From contig NZ_JAHBDQ010000030.1 of the NCBI RefSeq assembly GCF_019956555.1, positions 1-48,420 of the forward strand: DNA of 48,420 nucleotides, read 5' to 3'. A program made the position numbers and the translations under genes. A model generated the notes under the pieces. That model had not been told where the DNA came from. It saw only the letters and a program-made list of their open reading frames with translations, and did not search any database. The stretch comes from Pseudomonas sp. A-RE-19. Lineage in GTDB: Bacteria > Pseudomonadota > Gammaproteobacteria > Pseudomonadales > Pseudomonadaceae. Positions 16,215 to 23,216 of this stretch are shown here, piece after piece (position 1 is the first letter of the stretch; each line of letters starts with the position of its first letter).

Positions 16215-16793
16215 TCAGTCGATGTACTCAAACAACTTCACGATTTTCTGCACGCCGGAAACGCCTTGTACCAGATTGGTCGCCTGGGCCGCTTCCTGCT
16301 TGGTCAGCAGACCGAGCAGGTAGACGATGCCGTTTTCGGTCACGACCTTGATGCGCGAGCCCGGGATGGAGGCGTCGGTGAGCATCTGGGTCTTGATCTT
16401 GGTCGTCAGCCAGGTGTCATTCTGGCGTGCCAGCAGCGAGGATGGTTGCAGCACTTGCAGCTCGTTGTGCACCTTCTTCACGCGCTGAACGGCGGCGGCA
16501 ACCTGTTCGGCCTTGGCCTTGAGGTCTTCGCGCGGGGTTTGCCCGGCCAGCAGCACCACGCCGTTGAAGCTGGTGATGACGATGTGCGAATCGTTGTCCA
16601 GGGCCGGATCGGCCTTGGCGATGTTTACACCGGCCTTGGTTTCGATCAGGGAGTCATCGATTTTGCTGCCGAAGGTGCGGGTGCCGCGGTCATCGTCGAT
16701 CGGCGCTTCACGGCTGGCGTTAACCACCGAAGTGCAGCCGCTGATGCCGAGGCACAGGGTCAAGGCCAGAAGGCCTAGGCGATTAGGGGTCAT
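16215..16793 (-). CDS. dolP: Outer-membrane lipoprotein DolP (YraP), two BON domains
   Basis: 192-residue lipoprotein: signal with lipobox GISGC (Cys about residue 20), then two BON domains (about 47-115 and 123-190) that bind anionic phospholipid; DolP works at division sites to preserve outer-membrane integrity. Conserved elements are IVITSFNGVVLLAGQ and IKVVTENGIVYLLGLL. The ATG overlaps the stop of the SIS-domain gene by four bases (ATGA). It is last in the lpoA-yraN-diaA/gmhA-dolP order also seen in E. coli. Confidence 0.93.
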   Translation of the reverse strand: MTPNRLGLLALTLCLGISGCTSVVNASREAPIDDDRGTRTFGSKIDDSLIETKAGVNIAKADPALDNDSHIVITSFNGVVLLAGQTPREDLKAKAEQVAAAVQRVKKVHNELQVLQPSSLLARQNDTWLTTKIKTQMLTDASIPGSRIKVVTENGIVYLLGLLTKQEAAQATNLVQGVSGVQKIVKLFEYID

Positions 16794-17383
16794 TCTTCAC
16801 TCCCGAACAGTTGGCTGTCGATCAAATCGCAAAGGCAATGGATCGCCAGCAGGTGGACTTCCTGAATACGTGCAGTGACGTTGGCCGGTACGCGGATCTC
16901 GACGTCCTCGGGCAATAGCAGTGACGCCATGCCGCCGCCATCACGACCCGTCAATGCTACGACAATCATTTCACGATCATGTGCGGCCTGGATCGCTTGA
17001 ATAATGTTCGCCGAGTTGCCACTGGTGGAAATCGCCAGCAATACGTCGCCCGGCTGACCGAGGGCGCGGATCTGTTTGGAGAAGATTTCGTTGTAGCTGT
17101 AATCGTTGGCGATCGAGGTGATCGTCGAGCTGTCGGTGGTCAGCGCGATGGCTGGCAGGCTCGGGCGCTCGCGTTCAAAGCGGTTGAGCAATTCGGACGA
17201 GAAGTGCTGTGCGTCACCGGCGGAGCCGCCGTTGCCGCAGGAAAGCATTTTGCCCTCGTTAAGCAGGGCGTTGACCATGACTTGACTGGCTTGCTCGATG
17301 TGCGGTGCAAGTACGTCCATCGCCTGTTGCTTGGTGTCGATACTGGCCTGAAAAAGCTGGCGAATTCGCGATTGCATGTCCAT
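16790..17383 (-). CDS. gmhA: SIS-domain protein, GmhA/DiaA family
   Basis: 197-residue SIS-fold protein. The phosphosugar-binding loops are CGNGGSAGDAQHFSSEL and ISTSGNSANI; the Glu of SSEL and His of EVHLLAIH match the two catalytic positions of GmhA (sedoheptulose-7-phosphate isomerase for LPS heptose). The neighbourhood, between yraN and dolP, is that of E. coli diaA, the DnaA-binding paralogue, so the biochemical role is not settled. The ATG at 17383 has TAAGGT seven bases upstream and gives the family length; in-frame upstream starts are rejected. Confidence 0.88.
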   Translation of the reverse strand: MDMQSRIRQLFQASIDTKQQAMDVLAPHIEQASQVMVNALLNEGKMLSCGNGGSAGDAQHFSSELLNRFERERPSLPAIALTTDSSTITSIANDYSYNEIFSKQIRALGQPGDVLLAISTSGNSANIIQAIQAAHDREMIVVALTGRDGGGMASLLLPEDVEIRVPANVTARIQEVHLLAIHCLCDLIDSQLFGSEE

Positions 17384-17487
17384 CTGTGTGACCTTAATTG
17401 GCGCGGCTACTTGGCACATGAATGTGCAGCCCGCAAAGCAAAGAGCAAAAGTGTTGGGTGAAGGTGTCCGGTTCGGGGTGCAATCGA

Positions 17488-17850
17488 TCAGCTGTCGAAG
17501 GCATTCTGCAACCAGTTCAGCTGATCAAGGTTGCTGTCGATGGCAACCACGTCGAAGCGGCAAGGGAAATTGGCCCAACGCGACTCGCGCTGAAGAAAAT
17601 ACTGCGCGGCGAAAATCAGTTTCTGCCGTTTGCGCCCATCGATGCTATCGAGCGCACCACCCCATTGGGTGTTTTTTCTGTAGCGGACTTCGACGAATAC
17701 TACTGTATCGCCATCAAGCATGACCAGATCAAGCTCGCCGCGTTTACACAACCAGTTCTGCGCCAGCAGGCGCAGACCTTGTTGCTGAAGATGCTCGAGC
17801 GCATGGCGCTCGGCATCTTTACCGCTTTGCTGGCGTGACCTGTCAGGCAT
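17488..17850 (-). CDS. yraN: YraN family endonuclease-like protein (UPF0102)
   Basis: 120 residues with the restriction-endonuclease-like core of the YraN family: GELDLVMLDGDTVVFVEVR (the E-x-D...E-x-K/R pattern), followed by KRQKLIFAAQYFL. The function is not established. The start at 17850 shares one base with the lpoA stop (TGATG), so it is translated as part of the lpoA operon; a longer in-frame form to 18120 lies inside lpoA and is rejected. A 104-base gap without an obvious feature separates it from gmhA. Confidence 0.92.
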   Translation of the reverse strand: MPDRSRQQSGKDAERHALEHLQQQGLRLLAQNWLCKRGELDLVMLDGDTVVFVEVRYRKNTQWGGALDSIDGRKRQKLIFAAQYFLQRESRWANFPCRFDVVAIDSNLDQLNWLQNAFDS

Positions 17851-19661
17851 CAGCGCGAGGTGTCCGGCAGGTTTTGAACCTGGCCGTTGACGAACTGTGC
17901 CCATGGCAACTGGCGCTCGACCCGTTGAGTCCGCGTCATGCCCAGGCTGCCCGATTGACCCTGGATGCGGCTGTCCGGCAAAGCCTTGAGTTGCCCCAGG
18001 CGCGGTGCCAGGCGATAGGCGTCGATACCCATCGCATACAGGCGACCCAGGCTTCCGCCGGCTTGTGGCCATTGTGCGGTGACTTGTTTGCGCAGCGGAT
18101 CGTTGGCATCCAGCAGCCATGGGGTTTCGCAGAAGCGAATACCGTTCATGTCGTTGTACTGGTTCTGGTCACCGCTGGCGCTGAACACGTGGGAGGTGGC
18201 GTAAACCGGCACGTCACCCGCGTACTGGAAGTTCAGGGTCGGTTTGATCTGCTGAGCCTGTTGCGGCGTCGCGGCCAGGAAGATGAACTCGATGTCCTGG
18301 CGACGCGAAGGTTGGGCGGCAACCTGCGAGCCGACGGTGCTTTGCAGGCTCTTGGCACGGCCTTCGCTCTGGCGCAGCTGGAACATGTCGGCAATCTGCT
18401 GGGCCAGTTGCACCGGTTGGTCGACGCGTTCGGTGGCGACGATGCTGCCACCGTTGGCTTGCCAATCCTGGCTGAACGCCCTGAGTACGCGATCACCCCA
18501 TTCGCCTTTAGGCACCATGATGGCGGCGCGATGCAGGCCATCGGCGCGAGCGCGGCGAGACACTTCGCGGGCTTCGTCTTCAGCGGCAAGGCCGAACTGG
18601 AACAGCTGGGCCGGACCTTGTTCGCCTTCGCTGTAGTTCAGCGCGAGGGTGGTGATCGGCAGTTGTGGGCGCGCGCTGAGCTGTTTGACCAGCGGCTTTT
18701 CCAGTGGGCCGATCACCAGTTGCACGCCGTCGGCTTGCGCCTTGCGGTAGAACTCGTCCAGAGACGTCAGGCGCGAGCTGTCATAGAACTCGATGGCCGG
18801 CGGCTTCTGCCCGGCTTGTTGCGCCTGGTAGTGAGCAGCCATGAAGCCTTCGCGCAGCGCTTTGCCCACCGAAGCCAGCGGGCCGTCTTGCGGCAGCAGC
18901 AGGGCGATCTTGCTCAGGGGCTGGCTGGCCAGTTCCTTGAGTTTGGTCAGTGGCAACGGCAGCTGAATGGCGGCCGGGTGCTTTGGATTCTGTTCGCGCC
19001 AGTTATCGATCGCGGCTTGCTGCTGTTCCAGGGTGCCGGCGGTTTTCACCGCCAGCGCCAGACGTAACCAGCCACCGAGGTCATCATCGGTGGTTGGCTG
19101 CAATTGATCGGTCGGCAGCGAAGCGATCAGGGTCCAGATCGCTTCGTGGTTTTTGCTGGCGGCTTCACCTTCAAGCATGGGGGCGATGAAGATGCGCTCC
19201 CGTGCGGCGGCCAGGGTCTGGCCGTCGGCCTCAAGGGCGCGGGCATGAACGGTGCCGGTGCGAACCTGCTGTTCGACGGGCAGTTCGCTCAGGCGTTGCA
19301 GGCTTGGATGGCGCAGGGCAGTCAGCGCCGCTTTGGGCTGATTGCGGACCATGGCCAGTTCCGCCGCCAGGGTACTGGCGAAGATTTGTTGGCCAGGCTT
19401 GAGTTGTTCCATCGGGACCTGTTGCAGGATTTGCGCGGACTGGCCGGCATTGCCCTGACGATAAGCCAGGTCTGCTGCGCTCAAGCGCAATAGAGCGGCT
19501 TTTTCCGGATCTTTGCTTTGAGTGGCCTGTTCGAGCAGTTGCTCGATACTGGCGTTCGGGGTCCGTGGAAGTTCGCCAAGGCTGGAAGAGGGCGAGCTGG
19601 CGCAAGCCGCCAGCAAGGCAGCGAGGCAGAGGGCAGTGAACAGCCGCAGGCAAGCGATCAT
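17850..19661 (-). CDS. lpoA: Penicillin-binding protein activator LpoA
   Basis: 603-residue outer-membrane lipoprotein. The signal peptide ends in lipobox LLAAC (Cys about residue 20). The N-terminal half is TPR-like helical (ASIEQLLEQATQSKDPEKAALL, QGNAGQSAQILQQVP) and the C-terminal half is a periplasmic-binding-protein-like LppC domain (KIALLLPQDGPLASVGKALR, VIGPLEKPLVKQL). It stimulates PBP1a from the outer membrane. CAGGAA eight bases before 19661 supports this start over 19685. It is the first gene of the operon and is divergent from rsmI. Confidence 0.95.
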   Translation of the reverse strand: MIACLRLFTALCLAALLAACASSPSSSLGELPRTPNASIEQLLEQATQSKDPEKAALLRLSAADLAYRQGNAGQSAQILQQVPMEQLKPGQQIFASTLAAELAMVRNQPKAALTALRHPSLQRLSELPVEQQVRTGTVHARALEADGQTLAAARERIFIAPMLEGEAASKNHEAIWTLIASLPTDQLQPTTDDDLGGWLRLALAVKTAGTLEQQQAAIDNWREQNPKHPAAIQLPLPLTKLKELASQPLSKIALLLPQDGPLASVGKALREGFMAAHYQAQQAGQKPPAIEFYDSSRLTSLDEFYRKAQADGVQLVIGPLEKPLVKQLSARPQLPITTLALNYSEGEQGPAQLFQFGLAAEDEAREVSRRARADGLHRAAIMVPKGEWGDRVLRAFSQDWQANGGSIVATERVDQPVQLAQQIADMFQLRQSEGRAKSLQSTVGSQVAAQPSRRQDIEFIFLAATPQQAQQIKPTLNFQYAGDVPVYATSHVFSASGDQNQYNDMNGIRFCETPWLLDANDPLRKQVTAQWPQAGGSLGRLYAMGIDAYRLAPRLGQLKALPDSRIQGQSGSLGMTRTQRVERQLPWAQFVNGQVQNLPDTSR

Positions 19662-19696
19662 GTAGTGTTCCTGATACTCGATCAAATTAGCGTGGA

Positions 19697-19702
19697 ATTG
19701 TA
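19697..19702 (-). promoter_or_regulatory. Candidate -10 element for lpoA operon
   Basis: TACAAT on the minus strand, 35 bases upstream of the lpoA ATG. No good -35 is visible at 16-18 bases, so the promoter is only a candidate. Confidence 0.4.
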
Positions 19703-19833
19703 CCCAAGCACTGGCCGGGGCGCGATGCTACTGGCGTGAATCGATCAATTTAGCTCGTGCAAATGTTGCGGCACTGCACAAAAGGCTGGAAAACCCGGGG
19801 AGGGCGAGACGTATCGCAAGCGCCGCTACGCGC

Positions 19834-19839
19834 TACAAT
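19834..19839 (+). promoter_or_regulatory. Candidate -10 element for rsmI
   Basis: TACAAT on the plus strand, with transcription expected near 19846. It overlaps the upstream in-frame ATG at 19838, which therefore could not be in the transcript. The -35 region is poor. Confidence 0.5.
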
Positions 19840-19870
19840 GTCGCCTTTTACCGATCATGAGGTGTGCGCT

Positions 19871-20743
19871 TTGACTGCTCCAGGTGCTTTGAATTCCGCT
19901 GCTGGCTCGCTTTATGTGGTGGCGACGCCCATCGGCAACCTGGACGATATCAGTGCGCGTGCGCTGAAAATCCTGCGCGAGGTCGCCTTGATCGCTGCCG
20001 AAGATACTCGCCATTCCCAGCGATTGATGCAGCATTTCGGCATTCCCACGCCGCTGGCAGCCTGCCATGAACACAACGAGCGGGAAGAGGGTAACCGCTT
20101 TATTACGCGTTTGCTGGCGGGCGACGATGTGGCGTTGATCTCCGACGCCGGGACGCCGCTGATATCCGATCCGGGTTATCACTTGGTGCGTCAGGCCCGT
20201 GCTGCGGGGATCAATGTGGTACCGGTTCCCGGCGCCTGTGCATTGATCGCAGCACTTTCGGCGGCGGGGCTGCCGTCCGACCGTTTCATCTTCGAAGGTT
20301 TTCTGCCGGCCAAGGCTGTCGGCCGACGTGCTCGTCTGGAGCTCGTTAAAGAAGAACCGCGCACGCTGATTTTCTATGAGGCACCACATCGGATCCTTGA
20401 ATGCTTGCAAGACATGGAGCTGGTATTCGGTGCCGATCGCCCGGCCTTGCTGGCGCGCGAATTGACCAAGACCTTCGAAACACTTAAAGGCCTGCCGCTG
20501 GCCGAGTTGCGTGAGTTCGTCGAATCGGACAGCAATCAGCAGCGCGGTGAGTGCGTGGTGCTGGTGGCGGGCTGGACTGCCCCCGAGACCGAAGACGCTG
20601 TCAGCAGTGAAGCGATGCGTATTCTCAACCTGCTACTCGAAGAGATGCCGCTCAAGCGCGCGGCGGCATTGGCGGCGCAAATTACCGGCGAGCGCAAGAA
20701 TGTGCTCTATCAGGTCGCGCTGGATAAACAGAAGGGCGAGTAA
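19871..20743 (+). CDS. rsmI: 16S rRNA (cytidine1402-2'-O)-methyltransferase
   Basis: 290-residue SAM-dependent methyltransferase modifying C1402 in the decoding centre. Family motifs are LYVVATPIGNLDDIS, LIAAEDTRHS, LISDAGTPLISDPG and VPVPGACALIAALSAAGLPS. The start is taken as TTG at 19871 (MTAPGALNS) because ATGAGGTG gives GAGG eight bases upstream, and because the upstream ATG (19838) lies in the putative -10 box. Length then agrees with E. coli RsmI (286). The gene stands between lpoA (divergent) and rnpB, as in many gammaproteobacteria. Confidence 0.93.
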   Translation: MTAPGALNSAAGSLYVVATPIGNLDDISARALKILREVALIAAEDTRHSQRLMQHFGIPTPLAACHEHNEREEGNRFITRLLAGDDVALISDAGTPLISDPGYHLVRQARAAGINVVPVPGACALIAALSAAGLPSDRFIFEGFLPAKAVGRRARLELVKEEPRTLIFYEAPHRILECLQDMELVFGADRPALLARELTKTFETLKGLPLAELREFVESDSNQQRGECVVLVAGWTAPETEDAVSSEAMRILNLLLEEMPLKRAAALAAQITGERKNVLYQVALDKQKGE

Positions 20744-20779
20744 AAACGACGCACAGCGCCCCCCAGAGGCTTTTAGCGC

Positions 20780-20808
20780 TTGTTCTTCGGCCGCTCTGCC
20801 GTTAACCT
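20780..20808 (+). promoter_or_regulatory. Candidate promoter of rnpB
   Basis: TTGTTC (20780-20785), a 17-base spacer and TAACCT (20803-20808) place a start about ten bases downstream, at the first base of the P1 stem. The match to consensus is moderate. Confidence 0.4.
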
Positions 20809-20817
20809 TCGCGGCGG

Positions 20818-21172
20818 AGAGTCGATCGGACAGTCGCTGCCCTCTATGAAAATTAGGGGGGGGAGGAAAGTCCGGGCTCCATAGGGCGAAGTGCCAGGTA
20901 ATGCCTGGGAGGCGTGAGCCTACGGAAAGTGCCACAGAAAATAACCGCCTAAGCGCTTCGGCGCCGGTAAGGGTGAAAAGGTGCGGTAAGAGCGCACCGC
21001 ACGTCTGGCAACAGTTCGTGGCTAGGTAAACCCCACTTGGAGCAAGACCAAATAGGGTCCCAAGGCGTGGCCCGCGCTGGGACCGGGTAGGTTGCTAAAG
21101 ATGTCCAGTGATGGCCATCGTAGACGAATGACTGTTCAAGACAGAACCCGGCTTACAGATCGACTCTCCACC
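20818..21172 (+). ncRNA. rnpB: RNase P RNA, bacterial type A
   Basis: Catalytic RNA of RNase P, which matures tRNA 5' ends. P1 is formed by AGAGTCGATC (20818-20827) and GATCGACTCT near 21158-21167. Diagnostic conserved blocks are present: GAGGAAAGTCCGGGCTCC, GGTAAGGGTGAAAAGGTGCG, AGAGCGCACCGC, GGTAAACCCCACTTGGAG, CCAAATAGGG and the 3' GACAGAACCCGGCTTACAG. It ends CTCCACC then TTTT. About 355 bases, the usual size. Confidence 0.98.
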
Positions 21173-21176
21173 TTTT

Positions 21177-21420
21177 ATCCTTCTCTGCTTGAATCATTGG
21201 CAGCGATGTTCGTAATGGCAATTTCCCTCCCTGCTGAATCAATAGCAGAAGCGCTTTTGTAATACCGAAAAAATCTTACTCTTAACAAATCACTTTAACT
21301 TCTGAATGCAGCTTTCTGTGCTGATTCAAGTTATTGAGCAAATTCATCCGTCAGATTCTCGTTAACCCTCCTTTTACACTCCTAAATCTCCGTTCTGTAA
21401 GGCTTTTCCTTTAATCCGCG
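21177..21420. other. AT-rich intergenic DNA between rnpB and the mra promoter
   Basis: About 245 bases, clearly more AT-rich than the surroundings, without a plausible ORF, repeat or strong hairpin. It may contribute upstream activation of the dcw promoter, but I see no defined site. Confidence 0.5.
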
Positions 21421-21422
21421 CC

Positions 21423-21452
21423 TTGACGGTGTGGTGGGCGCATTCCTATAGT
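21423..21452 (+). promoter_or_regulatory. Promoter of the dcw cluster (Pmra)
   Basis: TTGACG (21423-21428), an 18-base spacer and TATAGT (21447-21452) form a good sigma70 promoter with a start near 21459, about 68 bases before mraZ. It is the only strong promoter I see before ftsQ. Confidence 0.7.
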
Positions 21453-21460
21453 GTGCGCAA

Positions 21461-21486
21461 GTGGCGGAAAGTGGCATGAAGTGGGT
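21461..21486 (+). promoter_or_regulatory. MraZ operator: three 10-bp-phased boxes
   Basis: GTGG occurs at 21461, 21471 and 21481, giving TGGCG-gaaag-TGGCA-tgaag-TGGGT. Three TGGGN-like boxes with 5-base spacers upstream of mraZ are the known MraZ autorepression site in E. coli. Here they begin at the predicted transcription start. Confidence 0.75.
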
Positions 21487-21526
21487 TTTTTGAGCGTAAA
21501 ACGCTAATATTTGGAGAAACGCTGAC

Positions 21527-21982
21527 GTGTTTCGCGGAGCTAACGCTATCAGTCTCGATGCAAAGGGCCGTCTCGCTATGCCGAGCCGGTACCGTGACGA
21601 GCTGGTTTCGCGTAGTTCCGGTCAATTGATCGTCACCATCGATGCCGTTGATCCGTGTTTGTGTGTTTACCCCCTCGATGAGTGGGAAATTATTGAAACC
21701 AAACTGCGTGCACTGCCTTCGCTTCGCGAAGAGAACCGCCGCCTGCAACGTTTACTGATCGGTAATGCCGTCGACCTCGAACTCGATGGCAGTGGTCGTT
21801 TTCTGGTTCCGCCGCGTCTTCGCGAATATGCCAAGTTGGATAAGCGCGCAATGCTGGTAGGCCAACTGAACAAGTTCCAATTGTGGGACGAGGATGCCTG
21901 GAATGCGGTTTCTGCCGCTGACCTGGCTGCTATTCAACAACCGGGCGCCATGCCTGATGAACTGCGTGATTTGATCCTGTGA
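21527..21982 (+). CDS. mraZ: Transcriptional regulator MraZ
   Basis: 151-residue AbrB-like protein with two DxxxR motifs (DAKGR near residue 11 and DGSGR in the second half), which form a ring-shaped oligomer that binds the boxes upstream and represses its own operon. The start is GTG at 21527 with TTGGAG upstream; the conserved MFRGANAISLDAKGR follows. The stop overlaps the rsmH start by four bases (GTGA). Confidence 0.96.
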   Translation: MFRGANAISLDAKGRLAMPSRYRDELVSRSSGQLIVTIDAVDPCLCVYPLDEWEIIETKLRALPSLREENRRLQRLLIGNAVDLELDGSGRFLVPPRLREYAKLDKRAMLVGQLNKFQLWDEDAWNAVSAADLAAIQQPGAMPDELRDLIL

Positions 21983-22926
21983 CTATTGATAGCGGCTTTA
22001 ACCACATCACCGTACTGCTTGACGAAGCCGTCGAGGCTCTCGCCGTACGTCCTGATGGCTGCTATCTGGACGGTACGTTCGGACGCGGCGGACACAGTCG
22101 GTTGATCCTCAGCCAGCTCGGGCCTGATGGCCGGTTGCTCGGATTCGACAAAGATCCTCAAGCGATTGCCACCGGGCAAACGCTAGCGGCCGAAGACGGC
22201 CGCTTTGTCGTTGTACAGCGCAGCTTTGCCGAGCTGGGGTCGGAAGTCGCCGAACGCGGTCTGGCCGGCAAGGTCAGTGGTGTTCTGCTCGACCTCGGCG
22301 TGTCTTCGCCGCAGCTCGACGACCCGGAGCGCGGTTTCAGTTTCCTCAACGACGGCCCGTTGGACATGCGCATGGACCCGTCTCGCGGGATCAGCGCCGC
22401 CGAATTCGTCAACACCGCACCGGTGGAAGAAATCGCCCGGGTGTTCAAGGAATACGGCGAAGAACGCTTCTCCGGTCGCATGGCGCGTGCCGTGGCCGAG
22501 CGTCGCGACATCAAGCCGTTCGAGCGCACTGGCGATCTGGCGGAAGTGCTGAAAGTCGCCAACCCGGCATGGGAAAAGGGCAAGAACCCCGCCACCCGTG
22601 CATTCCAGGGCCTGCGTATTCACGTCAACAACGAACTGGGCGATCTGGAAGCCGGCCTCGAAGCTGCGCTGGAATGCCTGGAAGTCGGCGGTCGTCTGGT
22701 GGTCATCAGCTTCCATTCGCTGGAAGACCGCATCGTCAAATTGTTCATGCGCAAACTGGTCAAAGGCGAAGCTGACAACCTGCCGCGCAACCTGCCGGTC
22801 CGTCACGTCGCTTTCGAACCGATAATCAAAATCCATGGCAAAGCGCAGTCCGCCTCCGAGGCCGAACTCAAAGCCAACCCACGTTCCCGTAGCGCTGTCA
22901 TGCGCGTCGCGGAGAAGCTGCGGTGA
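21979..22926 (+). CDS. rsmH: 16S rRNA (cytosine1402-N4)-methyltransferase
   Basis: 315-residue SAM methyltransferase acting on the same nucleotide, C1402, as RsmI encoded 1.2 kb upstream; the two make m4Cm1402. Motifs: HITVLLDEAVEAL, DGTFGRGGHSRLIL, GFDKDPQAIA, LLDLGVSSPQLDDPERGFSF and ISFHSLEDRIVK. GTG start within GTGA overlapping the mraZ stop; the downstream overlap with ftsL is again GTGA. Confidence 0.97.
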   Translation: MTIDSGFNHITVLLDEAVEALAVRPDGCYLDGTFGRGGHSRLILSQLGPDGRLLGFDKDPQAIATGQTLAAEDGRFVVVQRSFAELGSEVAERGLAGKVSGVLLDLGVSSPQLDDPERGFSFLNDGPLDMRMDPSRGISAAEFVNTAPVEEIARVFKEYGEERFSGRMARAVAERRDIKPFERTGDLAEVLKVANPAWEKGKNPATRAFQGLRIHVNNELGDLEAGLEAALECLEVGGRLVVISFHSLEDRIVKLFMRKLVKGEADNLPRNLPVRHVAFEPIIKIHGKAQSASEAELKANPRSRSAVMRVAEKLR

Positions 22927-23216
22927 GCAAGCTTTTCGCCAAGCCACTTCCCGGCGGAAGCTTTTTCATGCTGTTGCTGTTTATCGGCGTGCTCGTGTCG
23001 GCCATCGGCGTGTCCTATAGCGCCCACTGGAACCGTCAGCTGTTGAATTCGCTGTACAACGAATTGAGCGTGCGCGACAAGGCACAGGCGGAGTGGGGCC
23101 GGTTGATTCTCGAACAGAGCACCTGGACTGCCCACAGCCGTATCGAAGTCCTGGCCACCGAGCAACTGAAGATGCGCATTCCTGGCGCCGCTGAAGTGCA
23201 GATGGTGGCGCCATGA
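22923..23216 (+). CDS. ftsL: Cell-division protein FtsL
   Basis: 97-residue bitopic protein: short cytoplasmic N-terminus, one transmembrane helix (about residues 14-34, FFMLLLFIGVLVSAIGVSY), then a periplasmic leucine-zipper-like coiled coil. It forms the FtsQLB complex that activates FtsWI. GTG start overlapping the rsmH stop by four bases, ATGA overlap into ftsI. Confidence 0.95.
   Translation: MSKLFAKPLPGGSFFMLLLFIGVLVSAIGVSYSAHWNRQLLNSLYNELSVRDKAQAEWGRLILEQSTWTAHSRIEVLATEQLKMRIPGAAEVQMVAP

Noticed and set aside
17835..19067. 410-codon plus-strand frame over lpoA
   Set aside because: Shadow of lpoA; no Shine-Dalgarno and no recognisable domain.
20744..20817. Small protein gene between rsmI and rnpB
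   Set aside because: Short open frames there run into rnpB and lack start signals; the interval fits the rnpB promoter.
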